Of a stretch of DNA of 64,000 nt, positions 22,625-34,235 are shown one piece after another. Source of the stretch: Marvania coccoides (taxonomy: Eukaryota; Chlorophyta; Trebouxiophyceae; Chlorellales; Chlorellaceae). How positions within the stretch are numbered: position 1 is the first letter of the stretch; every line of letters starts with the position of its first letter. The DNA is taken from positions 806,001 through 870,000 of the forward strand of contig OY978105.1 in NCBI GenBank assembly GCA_963854735.1. The letters run 5' to 3'. The translations under genes were made by a program, and so were the position numbers. Below the pieces are notes generated by a model, which did not search any database, was not told the DNA's origin, and saw only the letters and a program-made list of their open reading frames with translations.

Positions 22625-23761
22625 TGGATTCGAAAGGCTGGGAAACAGGGAGGTGGGGCTCGTAGAGACGGTGCGTTTAGAGAACCATTCAATAACGTTT
22701 GAAATATTTTGGGAGCTCGTGTGGAAGATGGCAGTTTCGCAGCGGGCGAACTGGCGGCCAAGCAAAGGCGCGACACGTTTTGACACTTGATTCAGCGGAG
22801 ATGAGGCCGAACCGGAGAAAAAATCGCGAGATCAGTGATGAAACTTCCGTTAAGTTATTTTTAATCAGACCGATACGCTTGCTGTCTGGAGTTCGCCGAA
22901 TTTGCAAAAAGTGATTTTCTGTTTGTATTTTTTTTAATTCATCCGAAACCATTTTTTACCAGTAATAGAAAATATGTTTTCAAACTTCAAATTGGCTGTT
23001 TTTTTCATGCGCTGAAGGGCGCCCTAGGTGGCCACACGGAAATGTGAAGGGGCTCACGACGCCCCACCGAATCGGCCATCACTCGCGCCTGGCTCTTCCC
23101 ATATGCACGATGACCGCTGGTACGCCGCCCTTACTAGCCCAAAACTTTGATTATTCTCTCCGTTTCTAAATATAGAAAATTGCAGAAATTCGAAAGACCT
23201 AACACGAGTTCATCTACCCTCAAGACTAAAAATGGAATTAAAGCACAACAAAATCAACTGGTTCATGCCAAACTGGTGGAGCCAGACTAGATCCACCAGA
23301 AGGTGCCTTAGATTTCAGGATTCGCTCTACCCGCGGGTATGGTCGAAGTCACGCTCAGCCGAGGTATTTTGTTCTGCTGCTACGCTTACACATTTGAACT
23401 GCCATGTTTCACAACTTGAGGGTTGGATCAATGGAGCGAAGGAGGCTTGTGTTAATGAGAGCCACGCTATGTACACCGCGCTAATGAACTGGAACAAAAT
23501 TGCAGAGCCAGAGGTATATAAAACGCAGCGTGCTGAGTCCATCAATATGCAAATTTTGTTGGGACTAATTTAGCAACATACTTGGCTAAACCCACTGCCA
23601 TCTAAGTAGAAATGCATTGAATATTGCTGTGCATGAAAATTTACAATTCAAAGCTCAAAGAACAGCACGAAAACAATCGGATATTGCGCTCACCATTTTA
23701 AATAATCTCTCCTCATCCCGCCACCATCGTCTTTATAGAAACATTAATTAATCGCAGAAAA
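22625..23761. other. Long divergent spacer (PP2C / mitochondrial carrier)
   Basis: About 1.1 kb with no recognisable gene. A 113-codon open frame at 23235-23573 has no motif, weak codon bias and no splice partners, so I do not call it. Both flanking promoters must lie here. Confidence 0.4.
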
Positions 23762-24989
23762 ATGGGAGGTCTCACCCTGAGGGAGCACCGCCACCAGGCG
23801 CGCCCCGCGCTGGAGTTTGAGCTCGACATCAATGCCTCAGCTGCCCCTCGCAGCCTCCTCGCGCACCCCTCCCGCCGCAGGGCTCCCCGCCCACCCTTCG
23901 CCAGCATCTCCGCGTCCGCCGCTCCCAAGTCCAACGCGACAGCCCCCGCTTTCACCATCGCGTCCGCCCACGAGGCCCCTCCCGCCCCGGCCGGCGTCTC
24001 CCAGTGGCGCATCGCCGCGGGTAACCTGGCAGCGGGCGCCACCGCGGGATGCGCGGTGGAGGCCGCGCTGTATCCCATCGACACCATTAAAACGCGGCTG
24101 CAGGCGATGAAATCTGGCGGTGGGTTTGGCGCTCTCTTGCGCTCTGGAGGAGGCAGGGCGCTGTACTCTGGGGTGTGGGGCAACCTGGTGGGCGTGGCTC
24201 CTGCATCTGCCATCTTCATGGCGGTGTACGAGCCTGTCAAGCAGGCTGTCACTGCAGCCGTGTCCCCGGAAAAGAGCTTCCTGGGTCCCCTGACCGCTGG
24301 AGTGGCCGCTGGCATCGCCTCTTCCTTCGTGCGCGTGCCCACAGAGGCAAGCGAATTCTCTTTCAGCTCCACGCTCCATTTTTAAATCGAAAAGCGCACC
24401 ACTGTTAATTTTTTATTCATTTTTGAACAACACTCATTTTTTGCTCCTTATAATGCTGTTTTTCCCGCCCAATTTTGTTTCGCCCGTGCAGGTGGTCAAG
24501 ACCCGCATGCAGACAGGCGAGTTCAAGCACGCATTCACGGCGCTGAAGACGATTATCGCGCGAGAGGGCGCCCGCGGCGTTTTCGCAGGCTACGGCTCCT
24601 TCCTGCTGCGTGACCTGCCCTTCGACGCCATCGAGTTCGTGGCCTACGAGCAGCTCAAGAAGAACTACAAGGTGCTGGTGCTGAAGAACGAGCGCGACCT
24701 GCAGCCGCAGGAGCATTCGGTGTTCGGAGCAGCAGCAGGGGCGGTTACTGGGCTCGTCACCACCCCTCTGGACGTGTTGAAGACGCGGCTGATGATCCAG
24801 GGCGCCAGCAAGCAGTACGCCAACGTGTTTGACTGCGCCTCGAAGATTATTTCGCAGGAAGGGGCGGGGGCGTTGCTGCGGGGGTGGCAGCCTCGTGTGA
24901 TCTGGATTGGCGTGGGGGGCAGCGTGTTTTTCACCGTGCTGGAGCAGGCAAAGAAGTTCTATGCGCCAAAGCCGCAGAAACAGCAATAA
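23762..24989 (+). CDS. Mitochondrial carrier family protein, S-adenosylmethionine carrier type
   Basis: Six-helix carrier that probably exchanges SAM for S-adenosylhomocysteine across a mitochondrial or plastid inner membrane. Two exons (23762-24346 and 24492-24989) encode 360 residues. Seen: the three carrier signature repeats PIDTIKTRLQ, PTEVVKTRMQ and PLDVLKTRLM, each followed by a Gly-rich RGV/AGY-type segment, with helices between. YGSFLLRDLPFDAIEF and the SAMC-like repeat 2 resemble plant SAMC1 and yeast Pet8. The N-terminal 80 residues are Ala/Ser/Pro/Arg-rich and may target the protein to plastids or mitochondria. The intron is of GC-AG type; its donor falls exactly inside the conserved PTE|VVKTR. 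Substrate is inferred from similarity. Confidence 0.88.
24347..24491 (+). other. GC-AG intron in the mitochondrial carrier gene
   Basis: The donor is GAG|GCAAGC and the acceptor GTGCAG|GTG. Joining here gives an uninterrupted PTEVVKTRMQ carrier signature; no GT donor nearby gives phase 0. Confidence 0.85.
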
Positions 24990-25391
24990 AATGCACGAAT
25001 TACCCCCCAAAGAGCCGCATTGAAAAACATTTTAGTAATTATTGTAAGGTACTCAAGTATTGATTTGTTAATTTACCCTGACTTCTCTTGCTTTTTTGGT
25101 AAACGACCCTGTGCGACGTTTGATTTTCATCTCTCGTGATGATGCGGTGTAACAAGGAACGAAATAATTGGCGTTTAAGGAAGTAAGCAGCGAGTATTTT
25201 ATTAAAAAAATACGAGTAGCGTCGTCAGTCAAAGCAGGTAAGTAAAAAATGAGGAAAGAAAGAAATGGGAGATAATGCTCTATAATAAGGGGAATGCGTT
25301 GAAAATCCGTCGAGCTGAATTTACTGCACGCAGGGGTCATTCCACAGTAGCACCCAAAATGAACTAACTACTTATATCTAACTGAACCTAA
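24990..25391. other. Convergent spacer (carrier / topoisomerase III)
   Basis: AT-rich, with both 3' UTRs. No other feature seen. Confidence 0.4.
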
Positions 25392-28300
25392 CTATTGCCG
25401 GCCTCCTCTGCCGCCCCTACCCCTGCCGCCGCCGCCACCTCTACCCCCCCGCGCTGCCGCTCCTCCACCACCTCCTCCTCTCCTACCGAAGTTCCCCCTT
25501 CCTCCTCCACCACCGCCGCCGCCTCTCCCCTGCTGCTCCGCTGCTCCCCTCCCGCGCCCCGGCTGCGCCTGCGGCCGCCGGGCCGCGGGCCCAATCATGC
25601 GCAGCAGCGCCGCCAGCTGCTGGTCGCAGCACACGCAGCATGTGGTCTCCGCCATATGCTGAAACGTCGGAGGCAGCAGCGCCCGAGTGAAAGAAAGTCG
25701 CACTTTCTTCATGCCCCCGGGGCACGTCGCGCACACTTCGTCCGACACCCAAGCGCCTTGCGTCACCCGCGCGGGCAGCTCCCGCCGCGAGCCGTGCAGC
25801 GCAGGGGGGGCGGTGCATGCTACGCACGGCCCGCTGCCATCTCTTCCCGGCAGCAGCACCAGATCCGCCGCTGTCCCGCACCGCGGACACGGCCCCAGCG
25901 TCTCTCCACCATGAGCGCCACCCGCTCCTCCCAGGCCACCTCCATTCATCCCCCCTCCTCCCGCTGCACCTCCTCCGCCTGCCGGCGCCCCTGCAAACAC
26001 AATCTGCCGCACCTCCTGCTCCAGCAGGTTCACTTTGGCCGCTGCCTCCGAAAAGGAGGAGCTGAACGCGTCCATGGCTTCCGCCAGCACGGTGTCTTTA
26101 GTGCGGATGCCGCGAGCGACGGAGGTGATGTTGGTTTCGATGATGCCTCGCAGCCGAGGCTCCCACAGGTTGGACAGCCCCATTTTGCGGTACGCAGAGA
26201 TGAGGGCCTCGCCCAGAGGGGTGGGGGCAAATGTCAGGGAGGCATCGTCCTTGAGGGCGTACCTGCAAGAGAAATTTTACGTTTGGAAAAAAAAACGGGT
26301 TTTAAGAATGTATTGTTATAGGTAGCGGAGGCTTTGGGGTGTATCCAACGTGATTAATACGTTCTTTTGAGTGTTGAAAATTTGGAAAGGAGAGAGCAGA
26401 AGGGAAGAAAACAATTTAAGCTTCGGGAAAAAAATCACGCCACGTACCCTCTTTCCAGCTGCTTGGCGATGTGGTCAGCCACCGTGGCATCCGTGCCGAT
26501 GCCGTACTCGTCCATCTTGGACAGCAGGTCCGCCTCCCGCATACGAGGCGGCGGCTGCGTGGCCCCCTCCTGCAGCTGTATAGACGTTGGTTGGAATGTT
26601 TCGCCCTGGGTAAAAACAGGAAGGGAGCCCTCCCCGCCCCACCGCGTGTAGGGGTAGACCTCCAGCCAGTTGCGGGCGGTTACCATCAGGCCCGAGACGT
26701 TGAACGACTCGCCTGCAAAAAATCACAGAGTCGGAGGGCGGTTCAATGCAGATAATGAAATTGATCTGTTGATTATTAGTGAGGGGGGGTTAGCAAGGTT
26801 GTTGAAACATGCGATGCTACACTGCAATTTGAACTATATAATAGTAAGGTGGGGTGTAACGTGGCTAGCTAAAGTAAGAAATGGAATAACGTCGGAAGTA
26901 AAGAAAAACCAATGCAATTAGTGACCGGCGAATCCAATTCTGCGCTCACCCGCGATGTCAATCTCCACGCGGGTCTCCAGCCCCTCGGCGTCAGGCGCGC
27001 AGCATGCCAGGAAGTGGCGCACAACGAACTCGTACAGCCGCCCTTTGTCGTGGTCGTTGGCGCCGCCCCCAGGGGAATAAGGGCGAGTGGGGTGGATGGG
27101 AGGGTGCGCACCGTCGTCTTTGCCTCCGTTCTTGGGCCACCGAAACGCCCCCTGCGCCAGCCGGGCCGCGAAGGGCGACCACGGCGCCCCGGCATCGGCT
27201 TGAGCCGACACCAAGCCTTGAAGATCGTAACCCTGAAGAAGAGGGAGAAATACACAGATTTAATGAGTATCAGTTCGTATTTAATATAACTGCCAAATTC
27301 GCAGGCTAAATACGAGAGGCATGTGGTTAGAAATTAATGATGATTATACTGAAGAAACAAATTGGCAGTGGAATTATATTTCAAATGAGATGAGAGCCAT
27401 AAAAATGGTGGGTAGTCGCACACAAAATAACTTACCTGAGCGAAGGTGTTGGTTTCCGTGCGCGGGTACGACACGTAGCCCCCTTGGTAGAGCTCCTCGG
27501 CCAGCTTCATGATGCGTTCTCCCGACAGGCGCAGCGCCTGACTGCCTTTCTTCTGCATCTCCAGCGTGTGCAGGGGCTCGGGAGCCCATCGTCGCCGCTG
27601 AGTACCCTGCGAATTTTCATAATAATTTGTTCTTTTTCTGCTGAGAAATACTTCAATTTTGCGAAAGTTGCGGTATTAACGCCCCAAAAAGGGTTTAAAC
27701 GGCAAATATCGGCAATACAGCACCTGCACTGAAGTCACGGTGGCAGTGGGGGTGTCATTGCACAGCCCATGGTAGACTTCAGCGGTGAAGCGGTCGAAGA
27801 GCCGCCCCCGAGTCCAGTTGAATGTGCAGCGCTCAGGGGGGACCGCAGCCGACTGGTAGTGGGCTTTGATAGTCCAAAACGGCTCTGAAACGTGCGCCTG
27901 GATTTGCCTACACACACAAAATACGCAAATAAATAAAACAAAGTCAGCATTCAGCGTTTATTCCACTGGGAAACATCAAAATTTGAACCCGTCTCCCCAA
28001 AACATTACTTATTTCTGGAGTGATAAATAAAAAAAATAAAAATAAACTTGCCATTCGCGCTGCACGATGAGCCCCAGCGTGGGGAACTGGCAGGGGCCGT
28101 AGCTGAGCAGCATGCGCTCCCTCCCCGCTGGCAGGTGCGCCGTCCAGTCGAACCGGTCTTGCAGCACCAGCGTTTGCAGCCGGGTAAAAGAAGACCCCAC
28201 CCTCAGGTCGATCTCCTGCCTCGCGTCCACCGCCGCCGACTCGTTGGCGTTCGGCGCCACGAGGTTGTTCACCGCGTGCAGAATGTCCCGTTGAATGAGA

Positions 28301-28852
28301 GCCGAAAACCTGGCCCGCTTCACCACCAGCCGAGGATTCACTTCCCGGCACACCTCTATCACCTCAAATGCGATGTTCTCGCCCTCCCGGTCGCAGTCCA
28401 GCCACAGCACCAGCTGCTGCGCCCGCCGCGCCAGCGTCTGCAAGTTGCGTCGGATTTTGTCGCCCTCGCCTTTTGAAACCTGTTTTTGAACGGGAGCGTT
28501 GAAGAGGTCGGCGGGGCGGCAGGCATGCCACCTGTTGTACGGCTGCACGAACTCCAGTTCCAGCAGGTGGCCCGCCACGGAGGAAAACAGCATATTGACC
28601 GGGCGGCCCTCCAGGGTGAAGGGGAACTGGAAATTCTTGCAGTAGGTGGCGCTGTTTTTGTGGTTATTGGGAGAAGAGAAACCAGTGTTAGTTTCGGGGC
28701 GCGTGGGAGAAAATTTACAGTTTAAACGAGCGTGAATTGGCTCACCAAGAGTTAAGTTCCTGAGGCCGGTTGCCGTTGCACAGCAGACGGGTGACCTCCC
28801 GGGCCACGCTGTTCTTCTCGGCCACGTTGAGCACGGTCATGGGCCCCGCCAT
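25392..28852 (-). CDS. DNA topoisomerase III (alpha-like, type IA) with Cys clusters and RGG tail
   Basis: Type IA topoisomerase that cuts one DNA strand through a tyrosine and passes another; topo III-alpha works with RecQ helicases and RMI1 to dissolve recombination intermediates. Seven or eight exons. In order: a TOPRIM start (MTVLNVAEKNSVAREVTRLL), SVAGHLLELEF, LWLDCDREGENIAFE (DxDxE metal site), VDARQEIDLRVGSSFTRLQT, SYGPCQFPTLGLIVQREW, the catalytic region GGYVSYPRTETNTF, AHPPIHPT, and YEFVVRHFLACC. DEYGIGTDAT follows, then a C-terminal part with Cys pairs (CPRCG, CVAC, CATC, CCVCC) and a long Arg/Gly-rich tail. The core matches the alpha type, while an RGG tail is better known from the beta type. 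The first ATG (28852) lies four codons before a second one. Exon 1 ends at 28746. Confidence 0.93.
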
Positions 28853-29583
28853 CGCAGGGGCGCGTGCACGCTCTCTGAGTTGCTAGCCGCGAGTCGAAGA
28901 CAGCGGTTTCATTTAGAATTTGAAGTGATCGAAAAGTGTGGCAGGGCGTTCATGGCGCGGAAGCTGGTTTTAAGCAAATTCTTTGACTGGTTTTTATTAA
29001 ATTTGAAATAAAAATAGCAGCAAGGCTTGAACCATAATTCAAATGCTGGCAACTGATTTCTGGACTGGCCTGCTGGGTTTTCGGGCGTGCAGCTGCAAAC
29101 TTCTTGGTGTTGGGACAAGTCGAAGTTGCCACTGGGCAGATAAATATTGGGAGAACCTTCCCCCTGCTGTGGTTTTACGAGTCACCGCCAGCGGCACGGG
29201 CCTGCAGCAGCAACAAAAGACGGCAATAACCAGAGTGAGAGAGCTCTGCTTACTCTGCTGGTATGCTATCCTATCATTCCCTCAGTAACGTACAGGACGT
29301 ACAGGCCTTGCAATCGATAGAAAGAAAAGAAAATTTGCATGACATAAGCCTGTCGGGACATTGAACAGCGCAGACTTCCTCATGGGGATAGTATCGTCAG
29401 GGAATTGGTGTGGTCTTGAATTGATGTCAGCCATCCAGCCTCGCAGCTGCCAGAGCTACACTTTTTGCTTTTTTGTTCTTGGACTCCAATCTTTCTAGCT
29501 GAAGCTCTCATCTGGATTTCGTCGAACAATTTCGGTAAATGAGGCATTAATATTGTTATTATATTGCTAAAAAATCGTTGAAA
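28853..29583. other. Divergent spacer (topoisomerase III / GIY-YIG-like gene)
   Basis: About 730 bp, AT-rich, non-coding. Both promoters must lie here. No repeat or RNA gene recognised. Confidence 0.4.
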
Positions 29584-31047
29584 ATGAGCGTCCTGCAGTG
29601 CGGCCGCCAGCCGCTCATCCGGTGCGGTGCCCCGCCTAGTTTGAGACCAATTACATCGCCAAGCCCGTGTTCGGCGCTCCGCCCGCGTGGCAATGACGGC
29701 GTAACGCAGCTTAAAATTCATCAGCAGCGGTGGCAGGCTTCCGTGCGTCGGGTTTCGGCCGTTTCGGCCGAAGCACCTCAGAATCCCGGCAGCCCTGCGC
29801 CCTCTGCGGCCACCATTCCGCGGCTCGCCGACATCGACCTGTCCCCCGTGATCAGCGTGCAAGGTTACATCCAGCCAAACGTCCCGGCAGGCACCCAAGC
29901 TTCCGTTTTTGCACTTTACGATGGACAAAAAGAGCTGCAGTACGTGGGCTTCTCCAAGGATCTGCGCGCTTCCCTGTGCACCGTCTTCAGCCGCCGCCCC
30001 GAGAAATGCCACTTTTTCCGCGCGCTGCACCTTCCCCGCCTGGACCAAGAAGAGATGCTGGCGGTGAGGACAGCCTGGTTCGAGGCCGGCCCCCCCCCTG
30101 GCAACAAGATCCCCTCCGAGCGCACCGCCTGGCAGGAGCCCTCCAAGTCGTTTACCATCTCCGATCGCGGCAAGCAGGCCGCCGCGGAGGAGCTCGCCAA
30201 GCAGCTGCTCGTCAAGATCAAGTCCCGAGGGTGCAAGGAAGACTTCATTCCCGACCCTGATCTGCTGCCTCTGGGGCAAGTCGACTTCCTTTCCACCGCG
30301 GCGCTGACCCCGGAGCAGCTGGAGCGGCAGCGGACGGACGCAGAGGCTGCAGCCAAGGCCACCCGGCGGTGCTCGGTGGAGATCGACGGCGAGGTGGTGC
30401 CGTTTGAGCTGATATTCAGGTCCACGATAAAGACCAACGGCGGGCACATGTTTGACCTGCGGGTGACGTTTGAGGAGCGAGAAACTATCCACAGAGTGAT
30501 CGTGGGGAAGCAGTACTACGAGAAACAGGTGGGTGTTATTTTTTTTTCATACCCTTCTTAAACGCCGTGCTGTATTCCGGGCAGTTGATTATTGGCGTGC
30601 GTCCTCAAAAATTAGCTTTTTCAGTTTTATTTCCTTTCTGTATCGTGTTTTTCTCGAGCCTCACGTCTGATAAACAAAACAACCAATTCAAACCATTCAT
30701 GACCCCAATCTACCATCCCCTATAAAATTGTGCAGGGCATCGAGGCTGAGATGGTGATTGAGCGGGTGTTCGCCTTCCTGTTGGCCAAGGGCACAGAGCG
30801 TCAAACCGAGGGCCTCCTCCTCAGCAGCGACTTCCCCATCAACTACTTCTCCGTCTCGGAGGTGCACCAGTTCTTCTCCGACTTCGAGGACTTCTTCTCG
30901 GACGCTGGGTGGCTGACGGACGCTGGGGCAGACTTCTGGCGGTTCAACCGCACGGAAGACTACGGCTACAAGGGCGGAAATGAGACCACAGAGTCGCTGG
31001 CAGCGATGTTTAAGATGACGCCGGAGGAGGACAGCGACGAGAACTGA
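29584..31047 (+). CDS. Plastid protein with a GIY-YIG-like domain
   Basis: Two exons (29584-30528, 30736-31047) give 418 residues. After a basic Ser/Arg/Pro-rich N-terminus (likely transit peptide) comes ASVFALYDGQKELQYVGFSKDLRASL, which aligns with the GIY-YIG nuclease core (xVYALxDxxxxxxYVGxSxxLRxxL). RRPEKCHFFRALHLP and a helix follow. The second half is acidic and aromatic (VHQFFSDFEDFFSDAGWLTDAG...FWRFNRTEDYGYKGG) and is not part of the nuclease fold. The GIY positions read VFA-L-Y, and the catalytic Glu normally seen later is not obvious, so the protein may bind rather than cut nucleic acid. Proteins of this kind occur in plants and algae, but I cannot assign a role. The ATG at 29584 is preceded by AAA, a favourable context. 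Confidence 0.8.
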
Positions 31048-31538
31048 TAAATTTTCCTTTCTATTAATTAAAATAAAACGGTAAATTTTTTTGCATGATG
31101 TTCTTCCCCCTGTTGAGCGAACGCGACAGTCTTCCTTTTTTTCTTTCTTTTTCTCTCTCCCCTCAATGAATTATACTTGCTGTGTACTTATTTCGACTAT
31201 TAGGTTATCTTTAGTGTAGTGCCTGTGTACCCCTTAATTTTGTCTTTTTTTCCTATCAATGCCTCGCCTATGAATGAGAAAAATTATTGAATGCCAGAGG
31301 CTCCCTCTTCTTTTAATCAACCCCTCAAAACATAGGTTCGCTTATCGAGACCAGTGGGTATAGTCAAAGCTTTTTAAATTGGGGGTCGAATATATTCGTT
31401 TTTGTGTGTTAGTACATCTGCACAAACTTAAAAAATTATGCTAAAAAATTACGCGTTAATTACAATCCCACGCAGCACACTCACAGAAGCAACAACTCTC
31501 TTCACTCATCGCACATTTTGTGTTGTGATTTCTTTCTT
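31048..31538. other. Convergent spacer (GIY-YIG-like / RCC2-like)
   Basis: AT-rich and pyrimidine-rich 3' UTR sequence. No gene seen. Confidence 0.4.
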
Positions 31539-33927
31539 TTATTTCTTCTTCTTAGCGCCGCCGCCTCTTCCTCCCCTGCCGCCGCCCGCCCCCTTGCGCT
31601 TGCCTCCCGCCTTCTCGGAGGGCTCAGGCGCCGCGTCGTCCACCTCTTGCGCGTCGTATACTGGCGCGCTCTTCACTTTCTCGTCGTCAGCGTCCACCAG
31701 GAACAGTGAGTGGGCCGCGCCCATAGCAACCTATTGGTGAAGGGGAAGAGAAGTAAGGAAAGAGAGAAGGACGAAATCTGATAGCAACCTATCGGTGAAG
31801 GGGAAGAGAAGTAAGGAAAGAAAGAACGAAGAAATCTGATAGATAAGCGTGTATTTGGTAATTTTATGAGCAGAACGTGCAATGCAATTCTGGTGCAGGG
31901 GTGAAATTTTAAAAAACAAAATCCTTTTCCAAATTCTCCGCACAGTGCAACTCATTACTGATAAAATCTCAAAATTCACGTCATTCAATCTCCTCGCAAT
32001 GGGGAACTTGGCCAATCCATTCTATTCTATGCCATTCCTTCTCTCACCTGGTAGCACTCCACCCCCTCCAGCGCCATGCACTTGTCAGGGTTGGCGCTGC
32101 TCTTTTTGCCCCCCTCGCCGTACCCCAGCTCCCCGTGCCCGCTGGACTGCCCCCACGTGATAACAGACTTGTCCGCGGCGCACCCAAAGGTGGTGGCGCC
32201 GCAGGAGAAGCTCTTAATGTTCCAGCCAGCCAGGTCCATGAGCGGTGTGGGGTACATTTGAGAGTCGCCAGACTGCTTCATTTTGCCCCACCAGTACATC
32301 TGTCCGCCTGCATGACAGGGGAATGAGCGGGAAAAGGGCGAAAAAATGAGGTTTTGGTAAAAAAATTGGTATGGGAAACCGGACAATTCTAATGGATTCT
32401 TGCTATGTGGCGTGCCAAATTAGCGCAAAATTCGAGATAATTTCGGTGTAGCTAAATATAAGCAATAAAATACGACCCAGTATTGCTGTGTATGTACCTT
32501 GGATTGTGCAGAATGAGGAGCTGCCTCCTGCGCCGATGGTGGCGTCTGCCGGCACCTGAATGCGCCCAGTCAGGGCCTCCACCAGCCGAGGCTTGAACTC
32601 GTCTTGCTGCACGCGGTGGCCCAGCCGGCCGTACCTGAATGAGAAGAAAACACCCGTCTTTTAGAACGCGGAACCACGCCATGAATATTGCAGGGCTCTC
32701 GAGCTAATACACGATAAACATGCAACGAGAAACGGGACATTAAGATTCCAAACATACGTGTCTATTGGAACCTCAAGAGGAGATGCTACTAATTTCACAT
32801 AGATAACGTTATTCTTCTTTTCTTACCCGCCCCATCCCCATGTCCACACGCCTCCGTCAGAGCACAGGCACACCGAGTGGTTGTGCCCGCACGCCACCCG
32901 CATCACAGTCTTCTCCTCCAACGCCACGATGGGCTTGGGGGTGGGCTGCGGGTCAAAAACCATCTTCACCGAAGAGTCGGAGGCGTTGTACTGGTGGTCA
33001 GAGCCATGGCCCAGCTGGCCGTACTGCAGCAGTCACACAGCAACAGCAATAAATTGCATCGAATCGTGAGAAAAACAGTAAAAACAATGGCAAAATTTGC
33101 CAAAAAAATGGATATTTGCCCCCAAAAGGACCCCCCGATGCATATGAAACACTTTTTTTTTACTAGGAGAATAGAATGATGGGAGGGCGCAAAAGCTGAC
33201 CTGTGGGAGTCCGGCGGTCCACAGCTTGCCCTCGCATAGCCACGCCGTGAACTCCGCGCCGCAGGACACCTGAGACACGCCTTCCACCTGGCACTTGTGG
33301 GGCGTCAACAGCGCGTCTTCCCCGCCTTTAATCTTCTTCACGCTGCCCGTGCCGCACTGCCCCATGGCGTTGAGTCCCATGGCGTAGGAGGAGCCGTCCT
33401 CGGTCACTAGCACGGTGTGGTGGCGGCCGCAGGCAGCGGCGACGATTTTTTTGTCGTCGACAGCAGAAGCGGGGAGCAGCACGGGCACGTTGCGGTTGTG
33501 GGTGTCGCCCAGCCCCAGTTGGCCCTTCTCGTTGCGGCCCCACACGAAGCAGCGGCCATCGTCGGCGCAGGCGACGGAGTGGCACGCTGCACTGCCGGTG
33601 GCGATGAACACGATGTTCACGCCCTGCGTTGTTTCGTAGCGAGGGGGGATGGCAAACGAATAAGGGGAAATTTTGCAAGCTGATGATGCCATTTTGCCTG
33701 AAATCGAACAAAAATCGAGGGAACACAAAATTTGATTTTGAAATGATCTTCAACTGAACCCTTACCTCGAGAGCCTTCAGCCGGTTGGGCTCCAGGAGGT
33801 TGGGGTACTCTTCCCTAACCTCCTTTGATCGTGCCATCGCGTGATAGTCCGTGCCACCACACTGCATCACCGTTGCATTTTTCGGGCGAGTGTCTCCCTG
33901 CTCACCAGCCTTCTCTGGTTCCGTCAT
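31539..33927 (-). CDS. RCC1-repeat protein, RCC2 (TD-60) like
   Basis: Seven-bladed propeller protein. In animals RCC2 binds Rac/Rap-type small GTPases and acts in mitosis and cell movement; here only the family is certain. Seen across about seven exons: an N-terminal GGTDYHAMARSKEV segment as in RCC2, then repeats such as CFVWGRNEKGQLGLGDT, ACGRHHTVLVTEDG, YAMGLNAMGQCGTG, YGQLGHGSD, CGHNHSVCLCSDGG, WTWGWGGYGRLGH and ITWGQSSGHGELGYG. The last exon (VAMGAAHSLFLVD...) ends in a basic Gly/Arg/Lys tail (KRKGAGGGRGGRGGGAKKKK) that could act as a nuclear localisation or nucleic-acid-binding tail. The final intron carries a 58-bp tandem duplication that includes its acceptor. The start ATG is 308 bp from the divergent NDUFAF6-like gene. 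Confidence 0.9.
31725..31840. repeat. 58-bp tandem duplication covering an intron/exon junction
   Basis: Unit 1 is 31725-31782 and unit 2 is 31783-31840. They are identical except for a few bases (one ATT/ATC change and some changes in the purine-rich part). Unit 1 includes the first six bases of the last RCC2-like exon and its acceptor; unit 2 lies inside the intron and carries a copy of the same acceptor (GATAG|GTTGCT against AATAG|GTTGCT on the minus strand). Confidence 0.9.
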
Positions 33928-34235
33928 GGTGCCGATGTTGCTAATCAATTTGAAACAACGATGTATTTATAGTATATGGGGCGCCGCAATAAATGTTCAT
34001 CAAAAAGCAAAGGCTTGCGAGTTTTTCACCAAAAAACTCAATTCCGAGTCTATTTATGTAATTTGGAAACGTTCAACACATTGTATTATCGCAATTTTCA
34101 TCCTGGTTGGCGCATGAACAGCCTCGTTATAAACTCATTTTTAAATTTAAGACTGATCAACAACCCGTAGCTACAATTGCCTAGGCAGCTCTCAACCCAG
34201 TTCATTGACCACCCAATACATCGCTTAACGCCAAG
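33928..34235. promoter_or_regulatory. Divergent intergenic region (RCC2-like / NDUFAF6-like)
   Basis: 308 bp of AT-rich sequence separate two start codons on opposite strands, so it must hold both promoters. No specific element recognised. Confidence 0.4.

Noticed and set aside
23235..23573. 113-codon open frame between PP2C and the carrier gene
   Set aside because: Has an ATG but no motif, AT-rich codons unlike neighbouring exons, and no splice partner.
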